Source: Comamonadaceae bacterium OTU4NAUVB1 (GTDB lineage Bacteria > Pseudomonadota > Gammaproteobacteria > Burkholderiales > Burkholderiaceae_C). From it: a DNA stretch of 64,000 bases. The first letter of the stretch is position 1, and each line of letters begins with the position of its first letter. Both the position numbers and the translations under genes were made by a program. The stretch spans positions 124,001-188,000 of the forward strand of contig CP099603.1 in assembly GCA_024372625.1 (NCBI GenBank), read 5' to 3'. Positions 8,496 through 16,458 of this stretch are shown here, in pieces. The notes below the pieces were generated by a model that had not been told where the DNA came from, searched no databases, and saw nothing but the letters and a program-made list of their open reading frames with translations.

Positions 8496-9270
8496 GGATT
8501 TCTCATCTGGAAAAAGGGAAATTCATTGTCTCGAGACCCACGAAAATACAGTACAAAGATTCAAATGAGTGGCGACAAATTGGCGTAAACAGGCGATCCG
8601 TGTTGCCGCGTTTCGTCGATCGCTTCGATCTGCGCCGACGCTGTCTGGAACCGATCCTGCGGTGGATGCCTGGTCCAGAACCGGCGGTGCCCGCGCGATG
8701 GCGCCGAACGCCGCCGACCTGGAGAAGCTCGGACGCCGGACAGCGTCACCATCGCGCGCACCCGACGCTCTCTCCTGATCCCAGCGACGGTGATCCCTTC
8801 GGACGCAACATGTCTCATGAAAATCAATGCCGAAGCACCTCTCGCCGGTGACGCGATCGTGGCCCGCTGCATCGGGCGACACCGTCTGCTGCCGACCGAC
8901 CGTGATTTGACGGACGGTCTCTTGCACCCTCGGGAGGGGAGGTCGTCGGGTTCGACGAACGCCATGGCGAGCGGCTTCGATGCAAGACCCTTGAGAGAAC
9001 CGTCGGGTGGCGCAGCGCCGTTGAATCCGGAGGCCAGGAGTGACCCAGCTGCCAGATGGCTCGTGGGCCATCGGGGAACTCAGGATCGGTCTCAAGGCGG
9101 GTTCAGGAATCCGCGGGTCGTCTGGAAACGATGGGAGCTTTCTGCCACCACTTCGGCCATTCCGTGAATCGACCTGGCCACGCAGAGAAGTCGCTACTCC
9201 CCCCAGCCAATGATTGATGGACGCCTGTCGGCGGATCGAGCTTCATGCGCGTCATCAGAACGCCTGAAAC
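8496..9270. other. long stretch without a convincing gene
   Basis: About 775 bases. It starts AT-rich (8515-8585, unlike the surrounding DNA) and then returns to high GC. Several 60-190-codon frames exist on both strands (for example minus 8523-9095 and plus 8790-9167), but they overlap one another, are rich in Arg/Ser/Pro as random high-GC frames are, and show no motif I recognise. It may be decayed coding DNA between the decayed region at 5527 and the deacylase unit. Confidence 0.5.
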
Positions 9271-9271
9271 T

Positions 9272-9305
9272 TTGGCGGATTTCGTGATTCATTTGTCGTT
9301 TACGC
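9272..9305 (+). promoter_or_regulatory. bipartite element upstream of the deacylase, copy 1
   Basis: TTGGCGGAT, 11 unrelated-looking bases, then TTTGTCGTTTACGC. The same two blocks at exactly the same spacing occur at 12223-12256 in the glxA/isonitrile-hydratase promoter region, with one mismatch in the right block. It ends 27 bases before the deacylase ATG. The match is direct observation. Recognition by the GlxA-type AraC-domain regulator encoded at 11252-12223 is an inference. Confidence 0.5.
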
Positions 9306-9332
9306 AGCCGAGGCGGGTGCAGAGAATGAATC
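9286..9332 (+). promoter_or_regulatory. inverted repeat enclosing the deacylase ribosome-binding region
   Basis: Perfect 8-base arms GATTCATT (9286-9293) and AATGAATC (9325-9332) separated by 31 bases. The right arm directly abuts the ATG at 9333 and the loop holds the only purine-rich ribosome-binding candidate (GAGGCGGG). It could fold in the mRNA and limit initiation, or be a DNA operator. It may also be coincidental. Confidence 0.3.
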
Positions 9333-10793
9333 ATGACCCTCTCCCGCCACTTCGACCTTCTCATTCGCAACGGTACCGTGATCGACGGAACAAAGGCGCC
9401 CCGATTCGAAGCAGACGTCGGAATCACCCACGGTCGGATCGCCGCTATCGGGAACCTCGCCGAAGCCACTGCCGCGCAGGTGGTCGACGCCACCGACCTC
9501 ATCGTTGCCCCGGGGTTCATCGACTCCCACACACACGATGACCAGGCCGTGCTCTCACACGCCACGATGCCCTTCAAGGTTTCACAAGGCGTCACCACGG
9601 TGGTCGCCGGCAACTGCGGCATCAGCGCCGCACCGCTTCGGGAAGGCATGGATCTTCCCATGCCGCTCAGCCTTCTCGACTCGCCGAGCACGGGCCGCTT
9701 CACCTCGTTCGCTGCCTATCTGGACGCGTTGCGCGCCGCTCCCTCGTCCGTCAACGTGGCTGCCATGGTCGGCCATTCGACGCTGCGTGCGCTCACAATG
9801 GCCGACATCGACCGCCCCGCCAACGACGTCGAGATCGCAGCCATGCGCGCGCATGTCGAAGAGGCCATGCAGGCGGGGGCCATCGGGGTGTCCACAGGTA
9901 CTTTCTACCCGGCCGCGGCCAAGGCCACGACCCGGGAGATCATCGAGGTATGCCGCCCGCTGACATCGCGCAAGGCGCTGTATGTCACCCACATGCGCGA
10001 CGAATCCGATCAGATCATGGAGGCCTTGGAAGAGACCTTTGCGATCGGTCGAGCGCTCGATGTACCGGTGGTCGTGTCGCACCACAAGGCCATGCACAAG
10101 GCCAACTTCGGAAGGACGAAACTGACCTTGCCCGTCATTCGCGAGGCGATGCAGCACCAGTGCGTGTCGCTTGACTGCTACCCCTACACCGCGGGCTCCA
10201 CCGCGCTGCGCACGGACCGCGGCATGCTGGGTGGCCGCGTGCTGATCGCCAGCAGCGAATCGCATCCCGACCGGGCCGGGCAGGACCTGGACGACATCGC
10301 CATCGAATGGGGTGTGGGCAAGGAAGAGGCCGCGCGCCGCTTGCAGCCTGGCAGCGCCATCTACTTCATCATGGACGAAGACGACGTGCAGCGCGTGCTC
10401 GCATTCGACGAAACCATGATCGGCTCCGATGGCATCCCCCTCGGCACCAAGCCGCACCCGCGCCTCTGGGGTACTTTTCCGCGTGTGCTGGGCCATTACA
10501 GTCGCGACATCGGCCTGTTCCCGCTGGAGACCGCGGTATGGAAGATGACCGGCTTGACAGCGCGCAACTTCGGGTTGCACGAGCGCGGCACCCTGAAAAC
10601 CGGACATTGCGCAGACCTCGCGATCTTCAATGCGCTGCGGGTGCGCGATACGGCGAGTTATGAGAAACCTGACGAACCCGCCGACGGCATCGAAGCCGTC
10701 ATCGTCAATGGCGTTCTGACCTGGCAAAACGGCAAGCACACGGGCGCGCGCCATGGACAGGTGATCACGCGCCACGGCCCTGGGAGGGCATGA
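9333..10793 (+). CDS. N-acyl-D-amino-acid deacylase family amidohydrolase
   Basis: 486-residue metal-dependent amidohydrolase of the D-aminoacylase family. It opens FDLLIRNGTVIDGTKAPRF, carries the metal-binding HTH of GFIDSHTHDD (His66 and His68), GNCGIS near 95, YVTHMRDES, VVSHHKA, and the family signature SDGIP ... HPRLWGTFPRVLG near 370-390. Known members hydrolyse N-acyl-D-amino acids to a carboxylic acid and a D-amino acid; relatives include N-substituted formamide deformylases. The neighbouring FAD oxidoreductase and amino-acid-type importer fit release and oxidation of a D-amino acid or amine. It is followed three bases later by a SnoaL-like gene. The substrate is unproven. Confidence 0.87.
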   Translation: MTLSRHFDLLIRNGTVIDGTKAPRFEADVGITHGRIAAIGNLAEATAAQVVDATDLIVAPGFIDSHTHDDQAVLSHATMPFKVSQGVTTVVAGNCGISAAPLREGMDLPMPLSLLDSPSTGRFTSFAAYLDALRAAPSSVNVAAMVGHSTLRALTMADIDRPANDVEIAAMRAHVEEAMQAGAIGVSTGTFYPAAAKATTREIIEVCRPLTSRKALYVTHMRDESDQIMEALEETFAIGRALDVPVVVSHHKAMHKANFGRTKLTLPVIREAMQHQCVSLDCYPYTAGSTALRTDRGMLGGRVLIASSESHPDRAGQDLDDIAIEWGVGKEEAARRLQPGSAIYFIMDEDDVQRVLAFDETMIGSDGIPLGTKPHPRLWGTFPRVLGHYSRDIGLFPLETAVWKMTGLTARNFGLHERGTLKTGHCADLAIFNALRVRDTASYEKPDEPADGIEAVIVNGVLTWQNGKHTGARHGQVITRHGPGRA

Positions 10794-10796
10794 GGA

Positions 10797-11222
10797 ATGA
10801 ACGACGAAGGATGCATTCGCGCGGCGAGGGCCGCCTCCAACTTGGCGATCGCCCGCAAGGACGTCGAAACGATCGCCAGCTTCTGGACGAAAGACGTTCA
10901 CGTGCTCGGCTCGGTGTCGTTGCAACTGTCGGGCATCGAAGCCAATCGTCGTTTCTACGAGGAACAGTTCGCCAGACGACCGGACACGACCTACAAGCGC
11001 ACGCCCCTCGTCGTGCAGGTCATGGCGACGTGGCGGGTCGCGCTCGAATCGGGTGAATGGGCCGGGACCTGGACCGATGCCGACGGTCCGGTTCGGGTCG
11101 GTGGAAGTTACATGGCGCAATGGCTGCTGGAGGACGCGGGTTGGCGCATCCAGGGGGAACTCTATGTGCCGACGTCTTGCGTGGGAGGTGCGTACTGCGC
11201 TCGTCATCCGGTCATTGGCTGA
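10797..11222 (+). CDS. SnoaL/NTF2-like (DUF4440-type) protein
   Basis: 141 residues with the cone-shaped NTF2-like pattern: an N-terminal helix (CIRAARAASNLAIARKDVETIASFWTKDVHVLGSVS), GIEANRRFYEEQFARRPD, and a strand-rich C-terminal half (SGEWAGTWTDADGPVRVGGSYMAQWLLEDAGWRIQGELYVPT). Proteins of this fold are small hydrolases, isomerases or binding proteins. It starts three bases after the deacylase stop, so it is almost certainly co-transcribed and probably acts on the same compound. The specific role is unknown. Confidence 0.75.
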   Translation: MNDEGCIRAARAASNLAIARKDVETIASFWTKDVHVLGSVSLQLSGIEANRRFYEEQFARRPDTTYKRTPLVVQVMATWRVALESGEWAGTWTDADGPVRVGGSYMAQWLLEDAGWRIQGELYVPTSCVGGAYCARHPVIG

Positions 11223-11251
11223 CACCTCGTAGCCTCTTCCGAGGCAACACG

Positions 11252-12223
11252 TCACCCATGTCGGCAATGCAGCTCGCGAAACAGCAGCGGCGTCATCCCG
11301 AAGCGCCGGTCGAAGGCCTTGGAGAGTTGCGAGGGCGTCGAATAGCCCGTCTTCGCTGCGATCTCCTTGAGAGAGATGCCCAGGGCCAGCAGGCTGCGAG
11401 TGTGGTCCAGCCGCAGCGTCTCGACAAAGCGGGCGGGTGTCGTGCCGGTGGAGCGGGCGAATTTACGCAGGAAGGTGCGTTCGGACATGGCGACCCGTGC
11501 CGCAAGCCGGGGCACGTCCAGGGTTTCCGAAAGATGCTCGTGCATCCAATGGATCAGAGCGGAAAACGGGGCATCGGCATGCATCTGCGCATCCAGCACG
11601 GGGCTGAACTGTGACTGGTAGCCCGGTCGGCGCGCGTACAGCACGAGACGCTTGGCAATCGCATTCGCGATCTCGCCACCGAGGTCCGCCGCCACCATCT
11701 CCAGGCTCATGTCGATGCCGGTGGTGACCCCCGCAGAAGTCCAGATGTTGCCGTCGTTGACATAGAGCGCATTCACATCCACTTCCGTGTCCGGATACGC
11801 TGCCGAGAGTTGCGAACAGGTCGACCAGTGGGTCGCCACGCGCTTCCCACGCAGCAGGCCGAAGTGTGCGAGTGCGAAGGTGCCGGTGCAGATCGAGCCG
11901 TAGCGACGCGCGTTGCCGCATGCCTTGACCGCCCAGCGCTGCACCACCCTGTCGTGTGCCATCGCCATCAGCGCCGTGTGGTCGCCCCCTGCGATCAGCA
12001 GCGTGTCGACGTCCGAAGCGGACACCTCGCCGATCGGTTGCGTCGCCAGTTCGACGGCACTGCTGCTGTGCAAGACACCGCCTTCGGCCGAGAGGATGTG
12101 TACCTTGTAGAAAGGCGAGCCTTGCGCGTCGTTGGCTGCCGCGAAGACTGACGCCGCGCCTGCGACGTCCAGGATCTGCACGCCCGCAAAGGCAAGGATG
12201 GCGATGTGTCGGGGCGATGACAT
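11252..12223 (-). CDS. GlxA-family regulator: DJ-1/PfpI sensor + AraC DNA-binding domain
   Basis: 323 residues. Residues 1-195 form a DJ-1/PfpI domain with the nucleophile-elbow cysteine in SICTGTF (Cys112). Residues about 215-320 are an AraC-type double HTH (LAARVAMSERTFLRKFARSTG ... EIAAKTGYSTPSQLSKAFDRRFGMTP). GlxA-type regulators sense small metabolites through the first domain. The gene is divergent from two isonitrile-hydratase-like genes, and its start abuts a bipartite element also found before the deacylase. It is therefore the likely regulator of the whole unit; activation versus repression is not visible. Confidence 0.9.
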   Translation of the reverse strand: MSSPRHIAILAFAGVQILDVAGAASVFAAANDAQGSPFYKVHILSAEGGVLHSSSAVELATQPIGEVSASDVDTLLIAGGDHTALMAMAHDRVVQRWAVKACGNARRYGSICTGTFALAHFGLLRGKRVATHWSTCSQLSAAYPDTEVDVNALYVNDGNIWTSAGVTTGIDMSLEMVAADLGGEIANAIAKRLVLYARRPGYQSQFSPVLDAQMHADAPFSALIHWMHEHLSETLDVPRLAARVAMSERTFLRKFARSTGTTPARFVETLRLDHTRSLLALGISLKEIAAKTGYSTPSQLSKAFDRRFGMTPLLFRELHCRHG

Positions 12224-12256
12224 TGGCGGATATTAACTTTGCTTTGTCATTTACGC
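12223..12256 (+). promoter_or_regulatory. bipartite element between glxA and the hydratase operon, copy 2
   Basis: TTGGCGGAT, 11 bases, TTTGTCATTTACGC: the same layout as 9272-9305. It lies in the 96-base divergent region and overlaps the last base of the glxA start codon, inside an AT-rich promoter-like stretch. The likely ligand is the adjacent GlxA-type regulator (inference). Confidence 0.5.
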
Positions 12257-12319
12257 CAAGCGGTCGGCTCCACAAAATCGAGGTCCGAACAGGCTGCCTT
12301 CCACCAAGGACATCGACGC

Positions 12320-13009
12320 GTGACAACGACTTTAACCCCCACTGTGCACATCGGATTCTTGTTGTTTCCCGACGTGACGCAGCTCGACCTGATGGGCCCG
12401 GCACAGATCCTGAGCCGGGTTCCGGGCGCGAGGATCCATCTGGTGTGGAAGGCGATCGAGCCTGTGATGACCGACGTCGGCTTCAGCATCAATCCGACGA
12501 CGACCTTCGCCGAATGTCCGCAGCTCGACGTGCTGTGCGTGCCCGGCGGGGTGGGGGTGGTGCCGTTGATCAACGATGCCGCCACCTTGGCTTTTCTGCA
12601 AGCGCAGGCGGCGCAGGCACGCTATGTCACCTCGGTCTGCACGGGGTCGATCGTGCTCGGCGCCGCGGGCTTGCTCACGGGTTACGAGGCCGCCTGCCAT
12701 TGGTCGTGGCTGCACCTGCTGCCGCGACTCGGCGCAAAGCCGAAGGCGCAACGAGTGGTGCGCGACCGTAACCGCATCTCGGGTGGCGGTGTGACCTCGG
12801 GCATCGACTTCGGACTCACGCTCGCTGCCGAGCTCGCTGGCGAGGAAGCGGCACGATTGATCCAACTCGGCGTTGAATACGACCCGAAACCGCCATTCGA
12901 TTCCGGCTCGCCTGCCGCTGCCGGTCCACAGCGCGAGGCGATCGTGCGTGGGCGAAATGAAAACGGTGTCCTGCTCGCGCAAGCGGCAATTGAAAGGTCT
13001 CGATCATGA
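12320..13009 (+). CDS. inhA: isonitrile-hydratase-like DJ-1/PfpI protein (first copy)
   Basis: 229 residues read from a GTG preceded by AAGGA. It is a single DJ-1/PfpI domain very close in layout to Pseudomonas isonitrile hydratase InhA: IGFLLFPDVTQLDLMGPAQIL, FAECPQLDVLCVPGG, RYVTSVCTGSIVLGAAGLL with the catalytic-type Cys107, RVVRDRNRISGGGVTSGIDFGLTLAAEL and QLGVEYDPKPPFDSGSP. InhA hydrates isonitriles to N-substituted formamides. No DNA-binding domain is present, unlike GlxA regulators. Four-base overlap (ATGA) with the next paralogue. The family call is good; the isonitrile activity is inferred from resemblance. Confidence 0.82.
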   Translation: MTTTLTPTVHIGFLLFPDVTQLDLMGPAQILSRVPGARIHLVWKAIEPVMTDVGFSINPTTTFAECPQLDVLCVPGGVGVVPLINDAATLAFLQAQAAQARYVTSVCTGSIVLGAAGLLTGYEAACHWSWLHLLPRLGAKPKAQRVVRDRNRISGGGVTSGIDFGLTLAAELAGEEAARLIQLGVEYDPKPPFDSGSPAAAGPQREAIVRGRNENGVLLAQAAIERSRS

Positions 13010-13728
13010 GTGCCGCGGAATCGACAAGTGCGCCGCTTCGCATCGGGATGCTGGTTTTTCCGGAGATCACCTCGCTAGACGTGCTGGCCCCGTTCGAAAT
13101 CCTCTCGCGGGCGAGCAACTGCAAGGTTCAACTGGTCTGGAAGACCATCAACGCGGTGACGGGCGACACCGGCCTGCAGCTGATTCCCGACGTGAGCTTC
13201 GCGGACGCACCGCAGTTCGATGTGCTGATGGTGCCGGGCGGGCCCGGACAGATCGTGCTGATGGAGGATGCCGAGGTCCTGGCCTTCTTGAGGAAGCAGG
13301 CTCCCGGAGCGAAATACATCACCTCGGTGTGCACCGGCTCCCTGCTGCTGGCAGCCGCGGGCCTGATGCGGGGCTACAAGGCCAGCACCCATTGGCTTTC
13401 ATTCGATCAACTGGCGCAGTTCGGCGTCGTGCCGGTCGACGAGCGCGTGGTCATCGACCGCAACCGTATCAGCGGCGGCGGTGTGACCTCTGGCCTGGAC
13501 TTTGCATTCAGTGTGCTGGCCGTCCTGCGTGGCGAACACGAAGCAAGAAAAATCCAGCTGTTCATGGAATACGACCCCCGGCCGCCGTTCGAAAGCGGGC
13601 ACCCCCGCGTTGCGTCCGCAGCGCTGGTCGAGGAGGTTCGCACCATGGCCGAGCCCATGCTGATTAGGAGACGCGAGGCTTCGGCGAAAGCCGCTCAAGC
13701 AATGAAATTTCTCGATCCACTGGCCTAA
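13006..13728 (+). CDS. isonitrile-hydratase-like DJ-1/PfpI protein (second copy)
   Basis: 240 residues, a tandem paralogue of the preceding gene: LRIGMLVFPEITSLDVLAPFEILSRA, FADAPQFDVLMVPGGPGQ, KYITSVCTGSLLLAAAGLM (Cys109), DRNRISGGGVTSGLDFAFSVLAVL and FMEYDPRPPFESGHP. It has a longer C-terminal tail (RRREASAKAAQAMKFLDPLA). It overlaps the first copy by ATGA and is followed 10 bases later by the importer's receptor gene. Two diverged hydratase-like copies could form a hetero-oligomer or act on different substrates; this is inference. Confidence 0.82.
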   Translation: MSAAESTSAPLRIGMLVFPEITSLDVLAPFEILSRASNCKVQLVWKTINAVTGDTGLQLIPDVSFADAPQFDVLMVPGGPGQIVLMEDAEVLAFLRKQAPGAKYITSVCTGSLLLAAAGLMRGYKASTHWLSFDQLAQFGVVPVDERVVIDRNRISGGGVTSGLDFAFSVLAVLRGEHEARKIQLFMEYDPRPPFESGHPRVASAALVEEVRTMAEPMLIRRREASAKAAQAMKFLDPLA

Positions 13729-13738
13729 AGGAAACGTC

Positions 13739-14983
13739 ATGCCATGCCGTCTGAACTGCAGCGCTCTTTCTGTGACCGCGCTGCTGCAAGCCACGCTGTT
13801 CGTCGCCTTCCCGGCGTTCGCACAGATCTCCGGTGACGTCGTGAAGATTGGCGTCATCAACGACCAGTCCGGTCCATATTCCGCATTAAGTGGACCAGGC
13901 TCGGCGCTGGCAGTCACGATGGCGGTAGAAGACACCAAGAGTCAACTCGGCGGCATCAAGGTCGAAGTGCTGGTGGCCGATCATCAGAACAAGGCGGACC
14001 TGGGCGTGACGATCGCCAGACGCTGGTTCGACGTCGAGCAGGTCGATGCGATCATGGACGTGAGCAACTCGGCCGTCGCGCTCGGCATCCAGACGGTGAT
14101 CAGGGAGAAGAACAAGATCGGCATGTACGGCGCCATCGGCACGACCGAACTCACCGGCAAGCAGTGCGTCAGGACGGGCTACTCGTGGCTGCACGATTCG
14201 TACTCGCTCGTGTCCGGGCCAGTGCGCTCCATCCTCAGAAGCGGCGGCAACACGTGGTACTTCGTTGCAGCCGACTTCGCGTTCGGCAAGAACGCAGTGC
14301 AGGTTGCGAAGCAGATCCTCGCGGCAAATGGCGGTAGGAGCGTGGGCGAGACCTATCACCCGATGGCCACTTCCGACTACAGCTCTTTCCTGCTGCAAGC
14401 GCAGAGCTCGAACGCCAAGGCCGTGCTGTTCGCCAATGGCGGCGCGCAGCTCGTGAACTCGATGAAGCAGTGGAAGGAGTTCGGCATGCAGAACGGCAAG
14501 CAGAAGCCGGTCGCCACCATCCTCGAGATCTCCGACGTGCATGCGGCCGGTCTGGACGTGATCGAGGGGCTATCGGCGACCACCGCTTGGTACTGGGACA
14601 AGGACGATCAGGCACGTGCCTTCGGCCGCCGCTTCTTCGAGCGTTTCAAGGCGATGCCCACGGCCACGCAAGCTTCGATGTACTCGGCCGCGAGTCACTA
14701 CCTGAAAGCCGTGATCGCCGCCAAGAGCGACGCGACCGACGTCGTCGACGCCAAGATGCGCGGCACGCCGGTCAATGACATGTATGTGAAGAACGCGGTG
14801 CTGCGTCCTGATGGCAAGCTCAGCCATGACTTCCTGCTGGTGACGGTGAAGTCGAAGGCGGATTCCAAATACCCGTGGGACTACTACAAGGTGGACGCCC
14901 TGATCCCGGCGAGCGATGCACTGTCGCCACTCGGCGAAAGCGAATGTCCACTCGTGGACAAGGCTGGCTTGCAGAAGAAATGA
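13739..14983 (+). CDS. branched-chain-type ABC transporter substrate-binding protein
   Basis: 414-residue periplasmic receptor of the LivJ/LivK (type 1, Peripla_BP_6) family. A signal peptide ends near FAVAFPAFAQ-type residues (CSALSVTALLQATLFVAFPAFA), followed by GDVVKIGVINDQSGPYSALSGPGSALAVTMAVED and TYHPMATSDYSSFLLQAQSSNAKAVLFAN. Its own ATPases and permease follow directly, the first ATPase overlapping by ATGA. Members of this subgroup bind amino acids, amides or aromatic compounds; given the neighbouring enzymes the ligand may be an N-acyl or isocyano compound or D-amino acid, which is inference. Confidence 0.88.
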   Translation: MPCRLNCSALSVTALLQATLFVAFPAFAQISGDVVKIGVINDQSGPYSALSGPGSALAVTMAVEDTKSQLGGIKVEVLVADHQNKADLGVTIARRWFDVEQVDAIMDVSNSAVALGIQTVIREKNKIGMYGAIGTTELTGKQCVRTGYSWLHDSYSLVSGPVRSILRSGGNTWYFVAADFAFGKNAVQVAKQILAANGGRSVGETYHPMATSDYSSFLLQAQSSNAKAVLFANGGAQLVNSMKQWKEFGMQNGKQKPVATILEISDVHAAGLDVIEGLSATTAWYWDKDDQARAFGRRFFERFKAMPTATQASMYSAASHYLKAVIAAKSDATDVVDAKMRGTPVNDMYVKNAVLRPDGKLSHDFLLVTVKSKADSKYPWDYYKVDALIPASDALSPLGESECPLVDKAGLQKK

Positions 14984-15750
14984 AAGCCGCCATTGAAGGC
15001 GAAATGGACGCCGACCCGATCCTGATCGCAAAAGGCTTGACCCGCAGCTTCTCCGGCTTCACCGCCGTGAAGAACGTGGACATCAAGGTGCGCCGCAACA
15101 CCATCCACTCGGTGATTGGCCCGAACGGGGCAGGCAAGAGCACCCTGTTCAACCTGCTCACCCGCTTCCTTGAAGCCGACACAGGCACCATCACCTACAA
15201 CGGTGTGGACGTCACGTCCACCTCTCCCGCGCAGCTCGCGCGCCAGGGCGTGGTGCGCTCGTTCCAGATTTCGGCGGTGTTCCCGCACCTGACGGCCTCG
15301 CAGAACCTGTGCATCCCGCTTCAGCGGCTGGCGGGTTTCACGCGCGTGTTCTGGCGATCGACTGCCTGCCTGAGCGAGGTCGACGGGCGCGTGACCGATC
15401 TGCTCAGGCGCTTCGGCCTGAGTGCCTACGCGCACGTGGCCGCCGGTGAACTGCCGTACGGCCGCAAACGCGCGCTCGAACTTGCAACGACCTTCGCGTT
15501 GGAGCCCGAACTCGCACTGCTCGACGAACCGATGGCGGGCCTGGGGATCGAGGATGTGGCGCGCGTGACCGACCTCATCGCCGAGCAGTCCGCGAGAAAC
15601 ACCATCGTGATGGTCGAGCACAACCTCAAGGTCGTGCAGAAGCTGTCCGACGTCGTCACCGTGCTGTGCCGTGGCGAGGTGCTCGCAGAGGGCGCGTACG
15701 ACGCGGTGGCCGAGGACCCCCGAGTGTTGGAGGCCTACATTGGCCACTGA
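14980..15750 (+). CDS. LivG-type ABC transporter ATPase
   Basis: 256-residue ATPase of the branched-chain amino-acid importer class. Walker A is GPNGAGKST, followed by the LivG-specific VVRSFQISAVFPHLTASQNL, a degenerate signature (GELPYGRKRALELATTF, where LSGGQ-like GELPYG replaces the canonical form as is usual in LivG), Walker B ELALLDEPMAGLG and the H-loop VEHNL. The ATG at 14980 overlaps the receptor stop; it gives the standard N-terminus better than an upstream frame extension. It pairs with the LivF-type ATPase next to it. Confidence 0.9.
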   Translation: MKAAIEGEMDADPILIAKGLTRSFSGFTAVKNVDIKVRRNTIHSVIGPNGAGKSTLFNLLTRFLEADTGTITYNGVDVTSTSPAQLARQGVVRSFQISAVFPHLTASQNLCIPLQRLAGFTRVFWRSTACLSEVDGRVTDLLRRFGLSAYAHVAAGELPYGRKRALELATTFALEPELALLDEPMAGLGIEDVARVTDLIAEQSARNTIVMVEHNLKVVQKLSDVVTVLCRGEVLAEGAYDAVAEDPRVLEAYIGH

Positions 15751-15760
15751 GACGAAATCC

Positions 15761-16456
15761 ATGGTCCTGGATGTGAAGGACCTGCGCGCTGGTTACCTGG
15801 GCAACCAGGTGCTCGACGGCATCGGTTTTCACCTGAAAGGCGGCGAAGTGGTCACGCTGCTGGGTCGCAACGGCGCGGGCAAATCCACCACGCTTAAGTG
15901 CCTGATGGGTTTCATCAGTGAGAAGTCGGGCTCCATCGAGTTCAGCGGCACGGCCATCGCACGCTGCCTGCCCGAGCAGATCGCGCGGCTGGGCATGGCC
16001 TACTGCCCGGAAGAGCGCGGCATCTTCTCGCAGCTGTCCGTGCTGGAGAACCTCACGCTGCCCCCGGTGATCCGGCAAGGGGGCCTCAGCGTGGACGAGG
16101 TCTACCAGCTCTTTCCCAACTTGCGCGAGCGAAGTGCCAGCCAGGGCACCAAGCTCTCCGGCGGCGAGCAGCAGATGCTCGCCATCGGCCGCATCCTGCG
16201 CACCGGCGCGAAGTTCCTGCTGCTGGACGAACCGAGCGAAGGCCTCGCGCCGGTCATCGTGAAGCTCATTGGCAAAACCATCCAGCAACTGAAGGACCGT
16301 GGTTTCACGATCCTGCTGGTGGAGCAGAACCTGCGCTTCGCCTGCGAACTGGCAGACCGGCACTACGTGATGGAAACGGGCCGCATCGTCGACGAGCTCT
16401 CGCGCAGCGAGATCAACCACAACCTCTCGCGCGTCCATGCGCACCTGGGGATCTGA
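15761..16456 (+). CDS. LivF-type ABC transporter ATPase
   Basis: 231 residues starting MVLDVKDLRAGYLGNQVL. Walker A GRNGAGKST, PEERGIFSQLSVLENL, signature KLSGGEQQMLAIGRIL, Walker B FLLLDEPSEGLAP and H-loop VEQNL make it a LivF-type ATPase. A TTG at 15740, overlapping the livG-like stop, is an alternative start that would add seven residues. The ATG at 15761 matches the family start. It is followed two bases later by the fused permease. Confidence 0.9.
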   Translation: MVLDVKDLRAGYLGNQVLDGIGFHLKGGEVVTLLGRNGAGKSTTLKCLMGFISEKSGSIEFSGTAIARCLPEQIARLGMAYCPEERGIFSQLSVLENLTLPPVIRQGGLSVDEVYQLFPNLRERSASQGTKLSGGEQQMLAIGRILRTGAKFLLLDEPSEGLAPVIVKLIGKTIQQLKDRGFTILLVEQNLRFACELADRHYVMETGRIVDELSRSEINHNLSRVHAHLGI

Positions 16457-16458
16457 AC

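Noticed and set aside
8523..9095. 190-codon minus-strand frame in the gap before the deacylase
   Set aside because: Composition is random-looking and overlaps frames on the plus strand; no recognisable motif.
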